This document shows positions 37,625 to 45,829 of a stretch of 55,852 bases of DNA, piece by piece; position 1 is the first letter of the stretch, and each line of letters opens with the position of its first letter. The notes beneath the pieces are model-generated. The model was not told where the DNA came from, ran no database searches, and saw nothing but the letters and a program-made list of their open reading frames with translations. The stretch lies in NCBI RefSeq assembly GCF_002777825.1, contig NZ_MEIR01000002.1, positions 1 to 55,852 of the forward strand, given 5' to 3'. This stretch comes from Snodgrassella alvi (lineage in GTDB: Bacteria > Pseudomonadota > Gammaproteobacteria > Burkholderiales > Neisseriaceae). The position numbers and the translations under genes are program-made.

Positions 37625-38938
37625 ATGTCCACATCATTCACGCATACAGAACCCATTCACAGTTATTACAATGCCAGCCGTAATGACCACACTCACTACC
37701 CCAGCGTACTGGGCACGGTAGAAGTAGAAACATGCATTATTGGCGGTGGCTTGAGTGGTATCGGTACAGCATTGCCACTGGCACAGCAGCAGCGCAGCGT
37801 GGCGCTTATCGAAGCAACACAGATTGGTTACGGCGCTTCCGGCCGTAATGGTGGTCAGGTGATTTATGGCTATGCTGCCGAAATGAACAGCATAGCCAGC
37901 ATGATTGGCCTGAAAAATGCCCAAACCCTATGGCAGTGGAGTCGCCAAGCCGTTGCTCTGGTAGAACAACAGATACAAACTTACCGGATAGACTGCGACT
38001 GGCACCGTGGCTATGCTCATGTTGCCATTCGGCCACGACATCTGCATGCCCTAACTGAATGGGTAAAAGAAGCCGCCACACATTATCATTTTCACGATTA
38101 CCAGATATGGAATCAACACCAGCTACAACAACAACTGGCCAGTGAACGCTATGCAGGTGCGATATTTGACCATCAGGCCGGCCATCTGCATCCACTCAAC
38201 TACACGCTGGGGCTGGCACGTGCTGCGGCAGCAGCCGGTGCATTGCTATTCGAACAATCCCCCATGCTCAGCCTTGAACCATGGCAACATGGCTACCGGA
38301 TTACCACACCAAACGGCTGTATTATGGCTAAAAACCTTGTTATTGCCGTTAACGCCTTTACCCGCAGCCTGCAACACGCACCCATCCAGTCACTAGCAGC
38401 CAAAATTCTGCCAGTAGGCACTTATATGATTGCTACAGAACCATTAGGTGAGCGTGCTCAGCAACTCATACTAAACAACATGGCCATATGTGACACGCGT
38501 TTTGTACTTGATTATTACCGCCTTAGCGCAGACAAGCGCCTGTTATTTGGTGGCAAAGTTAACTACTCTGGCCGTGAGCCCGGCCAGCAGCAATTAATTC
38601 AGGGCATGCGCCGTGATATGTTAAAAGTTTTTCCGCAATTGGCAGACGTGCACATTGACTATGCATGGGGCGGACAGGTTGACATCAGCATAAACCGTAT
38701 TCCCCATTTCGGTCGTCTTAATCCGCAACTATACTTTTTACAGGGATTTTCCGGGCATGGTGTGGCAGCCACCGGACTAGGCGGACAAATTATTGCCGAA
38801 GCCATTAACGGTGATGACAGTCGCCTGCGTCTGTTTGAAAAAATAACCCATCACAATTTTCCGGGTGGCAAGCTATTACGCCTGCCTGCACAATGGTTTG
38901 GTGTCGGTTATTACCGCCTGAAAGATTTATTACCTTAA
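37625..38938 (+). CDS. FAD-dependent amine oxidoreductase (PuuB/DadA-like)
   Basis: The 437-residue protein has the FAD Rossmann loop CIIGGGLSGIGTALPLA near residue 37, the second motif GYGASGRNGGQVIYGY (a PuuB/OrdL feature) and a C-terminal FAD contact FSGHGVAATGLGGQIIAEAI. PuuB-type enzymes oxidise gamma-glutamylputrescine. Being downstream of potABC makes a polyamine-related substrate likely, although the terminator in between argues for a separate transcript. No puuA, puuC or puuD is present, so the substrate remains inferred. Confidence 0.8.
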   Translation: MSTSFTHTEPIHSYYNASRNDHTHYPSVLGTVEVETCIIGGGLSGIGTALPLAQQQRSVALIEATQIGYGASGRNGGQVIYGYAAEMNSIASMIGLKNAQTLWQWSRQAVALVEQQIQTYRIDCDWHRGYAHVAIRPRHLHALTEWVKEAATHYHFHDYQIWNQHQLQQQLASERYAGAIFDHQAGHLHPLNYTLGLARAAAAAGALLFEQSPMLSLEPWQHGYRITTPNGCIMAKNLVIAVNAFTRSLQHAPIQSLAAKILPVGTYMIATEPLGERAQQLILNNMAICDTRFVLDYYRLSADKRLLFGGKVNYSGREPGQQQLIQGMRRDMLKVFPQLADVHIDYAWGGQVDISINRIPHFGRLNPQLYFLQGFSGHGVAATGLGGQIIAEAINGDDSRLRLFEKITHHNFPGGKLLRLPAQWFGVGYYRLKDLLP

Positions 38939-39006
38939 ATTTAAGAGTAATAAACATAACTATAGTACAATCAATATTCTGTTTTGAATTTTCAGCAACA
39001 AGCTAC

Positions 39007-39789
39007 ATGACTGTTCCCGATTCGACTGCCTTTTATCAACATGCCTTACAGCAGTGCCTACTGATACAAACCGACCTGATGCAAAGCCACACACTGGCAA
39101 ATGGAGAAAAAGTATGGGTAAGACAGGCAGGCGCACGCAACAGTGCCTGGCGTTATCGTCTGTTAAGAATAGCCCAGCAAATCAGCGGTATTCACATGCT
39201 TCAGCCTGTACCCAATCTGGGCGGCATTCCTTCCCTGCAAACCGAAGCAGCCCGTTTACATGCTCTGGCCACAGCAGGAGTTCAGGTACCGGCCATTCTG
39301 GCACAGCAGCCGAATGCACTGATGATTAGCCACATTGGCGAACACAATCTGGAAAATGAATGGAAACAACACAAACACCAGCCAGAAATCCTGCTGCAAC
39401 GCTGGCAGCTTGGTCTTAACGCTATTGCGGAGGTGCACAAACGCAAGCAGTACCTGAGTGAAACCTTTGCCCGTAACATGATTTACATGAATCAGCACAG
39501 CATAGGCTTTATTGATTTTGAAGACGACCCGCTGTCAGTCATGACCTTACCTCACTGCCATGCCCGTGACTGGCTATGTTACTTGCACTCAGGCGCACGC
39601 CTGATGCAGGAATATAGTGTGGCCAGTCAGGCCAAAGCCTTGTGGAACAGTATGCTGCATAATCAGCCCCACGAAGTTCACACCATCGTGACCAACAGTT
39701 TGCGTAAAATCCGCTGGATGCGCTACTTCACCGCCAGATTTTATGGCAAAGACACCCTCAAGCTGGCAGCCATGGCTAGTTATGCCTGA
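39007..39789 (+). CDS. Kinase-fold (Kdo/Bud32/RIO-like) protein, function unknown
   Basis: The 260-residue protein looks like a small divergent protein kinase: SLQTEAARLHALATAGVQVP (an alpha-C-like Glu, typical of LPS kinases) and a degenerate catalytic loop near AEVHKRKQYL with Asn157 in FARNMIY. It ends in IGFIDFEDDPL, where Asp170 replaces the metal-binding Asp of DFG. The glycine-rich loop is weak. Its N-terminal region has KVWVRQAG instead of the usual Lys-containing strand. The ATG at 39007 is preferred over the in-frame start at 38893, which overlaps the upstream gene. Confidence 0.6.
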   Translation: MTVPDSTAFYQHALQQCLLIQTDLMQSHTLANGEKVWVRQAGARNSAWRYRLLRIAQQISGIHMLQPVPNLGGIPSLQTEAARLHALATAGVQVPAILAQQPNALMISHIGEHNLENEWKQHKHQPEILLQRWQLGLNAIAEVHKRKQYLSETFARNMIYMNQHSIGFIDFEDDPLSVMTLPHCHARDWLCYLHSGARLMQEYSVASQAKALWNSMLHNQPHEVHTIVTNSLRKIRWMRYFTARFYGKDTLKLAAMASYA

Positions 39790-39855
39790 TATACCGCATA
39801 TCACTAAACTGATGATAATGCGGTTGCATTCAGCATAGCCAGCAATTATCCAAAA

Positions 39856-39891
39856 CAAAAAAGGCTGTAGCAACAATCGTGTGCTACAGCC
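39856..39891 (-). terminator. Intrinsic terminator of fnr
   Basis: GGCTGTAGCA (39863-39872) pairs with TGCTACAGCC (39882-39891); on the minus strand it is followed by CTTTTTTGTTTTGG. It lies directly downstream of the fnr stop. Confidence 0.88.
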
Positions 39892-39913
39892 CTGCTTCAG
39901 ATACTGGCAAGAA

Positions 39914-40657
39914 TTAACTTACTGCCGCCTTCTGGCACTGCATCACCATTTCCTGCAACATCCACGGCTGTAACAACTGTATGTGCTTGTGCTCAACCTT
40001 AATCCAGCCCTCATGCTGGAATTTGGACAGAGTGCGGCTCACTGTTTCGAGTTTCAGCCCCAGATAACTGCCAATTTCCTCACGTGACATGCGCAGAATA
40101 AAATCATTGGCTGCAAAACCACGAAAACTCAGACGATGAGACAGATTAACCAAAAATGCTGCCAGACGCTCCTCGGCACGCATATTACCCAGCATCAGCA
40201 TCAGCTCCTGTGTACGCAGAATTTCCTGACTCATCAGACGATAAAAATGTGTTTGTAATGAAGGTAACAGATTACTGGCATCTTCCAGATTATCAAACGG
40301 CAACTCACAAACTTCACTGTCTTCCAGAGCCACAGCATCACAGCCATGCGTACTATTACAGATACCATCCAGCCCCAGCAGCTCACCAGACATAAAAAAT
40401 CCGGTCACCTGATCACGCCCGTCCTGGCTATTCACCATGGTTTTAAAAAAACCGGTACGCACTGCAAATATTGCACTAAAAGGTTCTCCAGTACGAAACA
40501 GGTACTCACCTTTTTTCAGGCGACGGCTCTGACGAATAATCGCGCCTAAATCAGTTAATTCCCGTTCCTTCAGCATTACCGGCATACAAAGAATATTCAA
40601 TGAGCATTTCTCACATAATTTCTGTACTATTTCACCCTGTTTATGCAATCTAATCAT
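39914..40657 (-). CDS. fnr: FNR-type oxygen-responsive regulator
   Basis: FNR senses oxygen by a [4Fe-4S] cluster and switches on anaerobic genes. The 247-residue protein has the cluster cysteines Cys15-x2-Cys18-x5-Cys24 (CEKCSLNILC) and a fourth near residue 105 (THGCDAV), the CRP fold and the recognition helix block MSREEIGSYLGLKLETVSR. The conserved Glu and Ser/Arg contacts fit FNR target TTGAT-N4-ATCAA. A perfect such site lies 58 bases upstream of the start, so autoregulation and control of hemN are expected. Confidence 0.95.
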   Translation of the reverse strand: MIRLHKQGEIVQKLCEKCSLNILCMPVMLKERELTDLGAIIRQSRRLKKGEYLFRTGEPFSAIFAVRTGFFKTMVNSQDGRDQVTGFFMSGELLGLDGICNSTHGCDAVALEDSEVCELPFDNLEDASNLLPSLQTHFYRLMSQEILRTQELMLMLGNMRAEERLAAFLVNLSHRLSFRGFAANDFILRMSREEIGSYLGLKLETVSRTLSKFQHEGWIKVEHKHIQLLQPWMLQEMVMQCQKAAVS

Positions 40658-40714
40658 AATATATTTAATAATTACCTGTTACACTTTGCCAACGAACATC
40701 ACCTAACCAATACA

Positions 40715-40728
40715 TTGATATAAATCAA
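40715..40728. promoter_or_regulatory. Perfect FNR box
   Basis: TTGATATAAATCAA matches the FNR consensus TTGAT-N4-ATCAA exactly. It lies between the divergent fnr (start 40657) and hemN (start 40922), 58 bases before the former and 194 before the latter. Confidence 0.9.
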
Positions 40729-40902
40729 AATTTTTCCAAATAACCCTACATATTATTGACAGATGAATTGAATTTTCTATCAGACCCTGCTCTAATACAA
40801 AATAGGCTTATTATATAGTCACTGCTTTACTTTACTACTGCATGTGCTTATTCTACCATAAATAGTTATCATCCCTGTTTATTTCACTAAGCCATTCAAC
40901 AA

Positions 40903-40918
40903 GAATAATCATTATTAC
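40903..40918. promoter_or_regulatory. Possible Fur-like half-palindrome at the hemN start
   Basis: GAATAATCATTATTAC contains the perfect 6-1-6 palindrome AATAAT-C-ATTATT, close to a Fur core, and ends four bases before the hemN ATG. It could block hemN expression or translation. This is inferred from sequence similarity only. Confidence 0.35.
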
Positions 40919-40921
40919 CCA

Positions 40922-42307
40922 ATGAACACACCACGCATCAACATAGAATTTGACCGCACTCTTATTGCCTCCTTACCCGCTTCTGGCCCGCGTTACACAT
41001 CCTACCCTACTGCTGACCGCTTTAATACCACCTTCACGGCTGTACAGTTACAGACTGCCCTACAGCAGCATATCGGCAGCCAGCCCGTATCCCTGTACGT
41101 ACACGTACCTTTTTGCAATACCATCTGCTACTATTGCGGCTGTAATAAAATCATTACCAAAGATACTAGCCGTGCAGACCTCTATATCCAGTATCTGGAC
41201 AAAGAGCTGGCACTTCTGGCGCAAAACTGGCAAGGCAAGCCCCTCTTAGCACAACTGCATTTCGGCGGCGGCACACCCACCTTTCTTAACGACGACCAGC
41301 TAAGCCACATATTTGCCAGCATCAGCCGCTACTTTACCCTAACCAGTCAGGGCGAATATTCAATTGAAATCGACCCGCGCAAAGTTACCGCCCGCTCCGT
41401 TGCCCATCTGGGCAAACTTGGCTTTAACCGCATGAGTGTCGGCATTCAGGACTTTAATCCCGCCGTACAGCAGGCAGTCAACCGCATTCAAAGTAAAGCA
41501 GAAACCCGTGCCGTGATTGAAGCCGCACGCAATAATGGCTTTCAGTCAGTCAGCGTTGATTTAATCTATGGCCTGCCACACCAGACAGAAGCTTCCATGC
41601 GCGGCACTCTGGATCATGTACTGGAATTGCAGCCAGACCGCATTGCCATGTATCACTATGCTCACCTGCCGCATTTATTCAAACCCCAGCGGCGAATTGA
41701 TACCGCAGTTGTACCAGACAGTAGTGTCAAACTTGATATCCTGCAAAATACCGTACAATACCTGTTACAGCAAGGCTATATCTTCATTGGTATGGATCAT
41801 TTTGCCAAACCAGATGACGAGCTGGCTATTGCCCTGTCAGAAGGACGTCTGCAACGCAATTTTCAGGGTTATTCAACCCATGCCGACTGCGATTTAATTG
41901 CCATTGGCGTATCCAGTATTGGCAAAATAGCCAATATCTACAGCCAGAATGAAAAAGAACTGAACGCCTATTATCAGGCACTGGATGAAAATCGTCTGCC
42001 AGTTATGCGTGGTTACCAGCTTAACGCAGATGATTTACTGCGCCGACAAGTGATACAGGATTTAATGTGTCGCTTCCAGCTCAACTATCACGACTATAGT
42101 GCGGCCATACAACAGCCTTTTCAAACCTATTTCGCAACTGAACAGGCCGATTTACAGCAACTGGCACAGCTTGGTTTGCTCAGCCTTACCGATCAGCAAT
42201 TACACGTTACCCCGAAAGGGCGTCTGCTGATTCGCAATATCGCCATGGTATTTGACTATCATTTACGTCAGAAACGCACAGAAGCCCAGTATTCACGCAC
42301 ACTATAA
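40922..42307 (+). CDS. hemN: Oxygen-independent coproporphyrinogen III oxidase
   Basis: HemN decarboxylates coproporphyrinogen III without oxygen, using radical SAM chemistry. The 461-residue protein has the cluster motif CNTICYYCGCNK (C-x3-C-x2-C plus a fourth Cys), FGGGTPTFL, the HemN region SVGIQDFNPAVQQAVNRIQS, and the C-terminal HemN domain. It lies divergent from fnr with an FNR box in between, so it is expected to be induced when oxygen is low. Confidence 0.96.
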   Translation: MNTPRINIEFDRTLIASLPASGPRYTSYPTADRFNTTFTAVQLQTALQQHIGSQPVSLYVHVPFCNTICYYCGCNKIITKDTSRADLYIQYLDKELALLAQNWQGKPLLAQLHFGGGTPTFLNDDQLSHIFASISRYFTLTSQGEYSIEIDPRKVTARSVAHLGKLGFNRMSVGIQDFNPAVQQAVNRIQSKAETRAVIEAARNNGFQSVSVDLIYGLPHQTEASMRGTLDHVLELQPDRIAMYHYAHLPHLFKPQRRIDTAVVPDSSVKLDILQNTVQYLLQQGYIFIGMDHFAKPDDELAIALSEGRLQRNFQGYSTHADCDLIAIGVSSIGKIANIYSQNEKELNAYYQALDENRLPVMRGYQLNADDLLRRQVIQDLMCRFQLNYHDYSAAIQQPFQTYFATEQADLQQLAQLGLLSLTDQQLHVTPKGRLLIRNIAMVFDYHLRQKRTEAQYSRTL

Positions 42308-42360
42308 CGATAAAATAACAACTACCACCTGTTTAAATGTATTAAATAATATAGCGAACT

Positions 42361-42395
42361 AATAAATGGCATAAGCAGCTATTATGCCGTTTATT
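42361..42395. terminator. Bidirectional terminator after hemN
   Basis: AATAAATGGCATAA (42361-42374) and TTATGCCGTTTATT (42382-42395) pair over 14 positions with one G-U, around a 7-base loop. It separates convergent hemN and the small gene at 42424. Confidence 0.75.
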
Positions 42396-42423
42396 TAACA
42401 ACCAATCACATTGACAGTTAAAA

Positions 42424-42666
42424 CTAAACCAGTTCCCATGGCAAATCCCGCCGTTTATGAACTGGTTTTAATTTATTTTCATTACGCAACTGTTGTGCAG
42501 CCCAACGCACATCATATTGCCAAGTATAAAGAAAGCTGCCTGATGCTTTCAATTCCTGCTCATATTTATCCCAAATATATTTACTTACATCTTTAGGCCA
42601 GCCAGCTCCATCTAAATCATTTAAAGCTTCAATTACCCATAACTTCATCATTTCTCTAGTTACCAT
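42424..42666 (-). CDS. Small conserved protein, winged-helix-like (Mrr N-terminal type)
   Basis: The 80-residue protein MVTREMMKLWVIEALNDLDG... is a compact alpha/beta winged-helix-like unit: KDVSKYIWDKYEQELKAS, then WQYDVRWAAQQLR and LPWELV at the end. I recall similar short proteins in other bacteria and Mrr restriction-enzyme N-termini, but no function is known. The ATG at 42666 has AAGGA eight bases upstream; a GTG lies three bases earlier. It stands alone between terminators and nudL. Confidence 0.6.
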   Translation of the reverse strand: MVTREMMKLWVIEALNDLDGAGWPKDVSKYIWDKYEQELKASGSFLYTWQYDVRWAAQQLRNENKLKPVHKRRDLPWELV

Positions 42667-42756
42667 CACTCCATCCTTTAGCGATTATTCTGGTCATTTA
42701 CGCCTAATCAATATATAAATGCATCAAAAGATCAATATCCTTATATATTTATTAAT

Positions 42757-43383
42757 ATGTTTACCTCACCAGATAGCCTGAACCAGTTTCTGCATTATGC
42801 CAGTACCACCACTACCGCGGCGATACTCAGTCAACGCAGAGAATCACTGCAACACCTACCTGTTACCTTTCAGCAGGCAGCAGTACTCATGCCCTTCGAC
42901 TGGAATCATGGTACAACCCAAATCTGGCTAAGTCAGCGCAGCAAACAACTGCGTCAGCACAGCGGACAAATCGCCTTTCCCGGCGGTAAACTGGAGGATA
43001 ATGAAGACAGCATTACAGCTGCATTTCGCGAAAGCGCAGAGGAAGCTGGCCTGATCCGCCATCAATGGCATCTAGCCGGCACCCTGTCACCATGCTATAT
43101 TCCAAGCGGCTTTAAAGTCGTGCCAGTTCTAGCCTGGAGCAATGCACACTTGCAATGGCAGCTCAATCATGCTGAAGTCACCAAAATGTTTGCTATTCCT
43201 CTGTCCATCGCTCTGGATAGCAACCAATATCAGCAAAGCATCATCCATTATCAGCAGCTCCGGCTTCCCGTCTATCATTTATATTACCAACACTGGCATA
43301 TCTGGGGCGCCACCGCGTGTATGTTGCTACATATGGCACAATGCTATCAGGTATGGTATCGGCAAATGCCATCAATCCTGTAA
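42757..43383 (+). CDS. nudL: CoA pyrophosphatase (Nudix NudL type)
   Basis: This enzyme cleaves CoA and acyl-CoA to 3',5'-ADP and phosphopantetheine. The 208-residue protein has a perfect Nudix box starting at GKLEDNEDSITAAFRESAEE and ending AGL. Before it is the NudL-specific block RQHSGQIAFPGGK, and after it FKVVPVLAW. Length fits. The stop overlaps the convergent nnrE by 12 bases. The symbol is by family resemblance. Confidence 0.88.
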   Translation: MFTSPDSLNQFLHYASTTTTAAILSQRRESLQHLPVTFQQAAVLMPFDWNHGTTQIWLSQRSKQLRQHSGQIAFPGGKLEDNEDSITAAFRESAEEAGLIRHQWHLAGTLSPCYIPSGFKVVPVLAWSNAHLQWQLNHAEVTKMFAIPLSIALDSNQYQQSIIHYQQLRLPVYHLYYQHWHIWGATACMLLHMAQCYQVWYRQMPSIL

Positions 43384-43992
43384 ATCAATACACAGCACCT
43401 CACCACATAATTGTTGAACCTGCGCTAGACAATGAGCTGGTTTCAATGCCTGAAAAGCATAAGTAAGCTGTGCCTGAAAACTACCACTGGCCACCATGTC
43501 CCCATCTCCAGCCACTCCACTGGGCATATCCAGCGCTACCCGAAACACATCAGCCTGAGCCACCGTAGCAAAACATTGCCTTACAATCTGTGGCAGCTCC
43601 CCATGAAAACCAGTACCATACACCGCATCCACCACCAACTGCATGGATGGCAGTAAAATGTCCAACTGCGCGATATCCGCACACTCTACCTTAGCGGGTA
43701 AGCTTGCCCGATTGGCCGCGGCCAAAACAGATAACTGCTGCTCCTGTAACCACATAATGGTTACCGGCCAGTGCTGCCGCACCAATCTCCGTGCCAGCAC
43801 CAAACCATCACCAGCATTATTACCCTTACCACAAAGCACCAGCGTATGCTGAGGAGACGGAAAACGCCGCATTAAATCCTCTGCGGCGCGGCTACCCGCA
43901 TGTTCCATCATTCTGGCATAGCTCAAACCAGCCTTATTCTGCTCATCTTCCCATGCCTTCATCTGCGTCACAGTCCATACCGGTGTATGCAT
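43372..43992 (-). CDS. nnrE: NAD(P)H-hydrate epimerase, stand-alone
   Basis: NnrE interconverts the R and S forms of damaged hydrated NAD(P)H. The 206-residue protein is the YjeF N-terminal domain only: GKGNNAGDGLVLARRL and VVDAVYGTGFHGELP, with catalytic Asp in ALDMPSGV. The C-terminal dehydratase domain (NnrD) that is usually fused is missing and not in the window. The ATG at 43992 has AAGGA upstream; the frame is open to 44022. It follows folB after 39 bases. Confidence 0.9.
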   Translation of the reverse strand: MHTPVWTVTQMKAWEDEQNKAGLSYARMMEHAGSRAAEDLMRRFPSPQHTLVLCGKGNNAGDGLVLARRLVRQHWPVTIMWLQEQQLSVLAAANRASLPAKVECADIAQLDILLPSMQLVVDAVYGTGFHGELPQIVRQCFATVAQADVFRVALDMPSGVAGDGDMVASGSFQAQLTYAFQALKPAHCLAQVQQLCGEVLCIDLQD

Positions 43993-44031
43993 ATCACTTC
44001 CTTTTCCGAGCAAGGCGGACAATGATCACGT

Positions 44032-44385
44032 TTAGGTACATTGGCGTTCAATCAGCACACCCACCTCTTTGACACCGGCCAGAATGCCCGGCTTCACGAC
44101 CTTCACCCGCACCCACAATGCTCCGTAACGAGTCAAAATAAATTGCGCCACATATTCAGCCAGCGCTTCCAGCAACAAAAATTCCTGTTCAGCTAATGCC
44201 TCGCGCAAATTCTCAGCGACTCTGGCGTAATGAATCGTATCGTCAATATTATCGCTTTGCGCAGCCTGCTGAAAATCGGTACCAATATCCAAATCCAGCA
44301 GCAAAGTCTGTTGCTGCTGCCGTTCCCACTGATACACGCCAATCAGCGTCTGCACACTCATGCCATGTAAAAAGATAGTATCCAT
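44032..44385 (-). CDS. folB: Dihydroneopterin aldolase
   Basis: FolB cleaves dihydroneopterin to 6-hydroxymethyl-dihydropterin in folate synthesis. The 117-residue protein has the family motifs IFLHGMSVQTLIGVYQWER, DTIHYARVAENL, EALAEYVAQFIL and VRVKVVKPG with the catalytic Lys. The ATG at 44385 is chosen; the upstream in-frame codon at 44391 is TTG. It is close to nnrE (39 bases), divergent from plsY. Folate is further represented by folP at 47.4-48.3 kb. Confidence 0.94.
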   Translation of the reverse strand: MDTIFLHGMSVQTLIGVYQWERQQQQTLLLDLDIGTDFQQAAQSDNIDDTIHYARVAENLREALAEQEFLLLEALAEYVAQFILTRYGALWVRVKVVKPGILAGVKEVGVLIERQCT

Positions 44386-44443
44386 GTCCAACTCACTGGG
44401 CTAAAATGCAAACCCTTAGATTGTAGACTAAAGAAACCGCTTT

Positions 44444-45046
44444 ATGGCTAACTACTTTGCAATTATCGGTGCCTATTTGTTGGGTTCACTGTCTTTTGCC
44501 GTTATTGTTTCGCGCTGCATGGGCATGCCCGACCCGCACAGCTATGGTTCTGGCAACCCCGGTGCTACCAATGTCCTGCGTAGCGGCAGAAAAAGTGCTG
44601 CCGCCCTTACCCTACTTGGCGATGCATTCAAAGGCTGGCTGGCCGTCTGGCTGGCAGAGCACTATCAGGCTACATGGCAGTTAGATAACAGCATCATTGC
44701 CATCGTGGCAGTAGCGGTTCTTATCGGCCACATGTGGCCGATATTTTTCAAATTTAAAGGAGGTAAAGGCGTAGCTACTGCATTGGGCGTGCTACTTGCC
44801 TTATCATGGCCAACTGCACTGATTTGCGCTACTGTCTGGCTTATCATTGCCTTTGGCTTCAAAGTATCCTCATTGGCCGCATTAATTGCCACCCTGATCA
44901 GCCCGTTTATCGCCTGGTGGTTTATACCGCAAACAAGCTGGGTACTTGCCATTATTGTGATTGATTTACTCGTGCTGTACCGGCACAAAAGCAATATTAA
45001 AAATTTGTTTAGCGGGCGTGAAAGCAAAATCGGCCAAAGTAAATAA
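44444..45046 (+). CDS. plsY: Glycerol-3-phosphate acyltransferase
   Basis: PlsY transfers an acyl group from acyl phosphate to glycerol-3-phosphate, the first step of phospholipid synthesis. The 200-residue protein has five to six membrane helices and the family loops GSGNPGATNVLRSGRK, FKGGKGVATALG and LLVLYRHKSNIKNLFSG. Length is normal. It is divergent from folB and ends at the terminator 45065. Confidence 0.97.
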   Translation: MANYFAIIGAYLLGSLSFAVIVSRCMGMPDPHSYGSGNPGATNVLRSGRKSAAALTLLGDAFKGWLAVWLAEHYQATWQLDNSIIAIVAVAVLIGHMWPIFFKFKGGKGVATALGVLLALSWPTALICATVWLIIAFGFKVSSLAALIATLISPFIAWWFIPQTSWVLAIIVIDLLVLYRHKSNIKNLFSGRESKIGQSK

Positions 45047-45064
45047 AACACAGCAACAGCCAAT

Positions 45065-45095
45065 AAAAAAGACAGTTATCACAACTGTCTTTTTT
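45065..45095. terminator. Bidirectional terminator between plsY and the DedA gene
   Basis: AAAAAAGACAGTT (45065-45077) and AACTGTCTTTTTT (45083-45095) form a perfect 13-bp stem with a 5-base loop and A/T tracts. It ends convergent plsY and dedA transcripts. Confidence 0.93.
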
Positions 45096-45117
45096 ATTAA
45101 TACGAAAATTCGGGGAT

Positions 45118-45792
45118 TTATTTCAAATTTTGCTTTTGCTGCTTGCGATTACGCCGACGCTGACGAATTTCAGCAATCTTGCGTTTAAAAAACTGCACAC
45201 GCTGGCGCCTCTTCCACCAGTAATACAATAAAGCCAGCACACCAATACCAATGACAATATACACAACTGCCTGAAACTGATGCACCTTATGCATCAGCCA
45301 GTCGATATTCTCCGCACCATATTCACCCAGATATACCCAGACAGGTACCGAAATCATCGCAGCCAGACCATCCATCAGCAAAAATTTCAGAATGGAAACC
45401 TTACCACTGATACCTGCCGTAATATAAATCGGCGTACGCAATCCCGGTAGAAAACGGGCAATAAACAGCACCCGGCTGCCATACTTATCAAACTTATCCT
45501 GCACCTGAGCATAACGCTTAGGCGTCATTACCCGCTGTACAAAACGAAATTTCAGAATACGATGACCGAATACCCGTCCGGCAGTAAACATCAGGCCATC
45601 ACCTACCAGCACACCAGCCATGCCTACTACAAACATCGTATGCACATTCGCGTGCCCCAGACCGGCAATCACCCCACCAGTAACCAGCGTTACATCTTCG
45701 GGTATTGGCACGCCAAAGCCACAGGCCACCAATACCAGAAATACAGCTGCATAGCCATATTCAGTAAAAAAAGCTTCCAGCAATGCAAACAT
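45118..45792 (-). CDS. DedA-family membrane protein
   Basis: The 224-residue protein has five or six membrane helices with the DedA signature region (VFGVPIPEDVTLVTGG-like: GFGVPIPEDVTLVTGG; then FIARFLPGLRTPIYITAG). DedA proteins are needed for envelope integrity and proton-coupled lipid-carrier recycling (undecaprenyl phosphate or phosphatidylethanolamine translocation). The C-terminal end is basic and rich in Arg and Lys. It lies 37 bases downstream of glmM on the minus strand, probably in the same transcript. Confidence 0.93.
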   Translation of the reverse strand: MFALLEAFFTEYGYAAVFLVLVACGFGVPIPEDVTLVTGGVIAGLGHANVHTMFVVGMAGVLVGDGLMFTAGRVFGHRILKFRFVQRVMTPKRYAQVQDKFDKYGSRVLFIARFLPGLRTPIYITAGISGKVSILKFLLMDGLAAMISVPVWVYLGEYGAENIDWLMHKVHQFQAVVYIVIGIGVLALLYYWWKRRQRVQFFKRKIAEIRQRRRNRKQQKQNLK

Positions 45793-45829
45793 AAAATGCC
45801 CGTTCTTCTCTCATTCTGGCCGGACAGAT

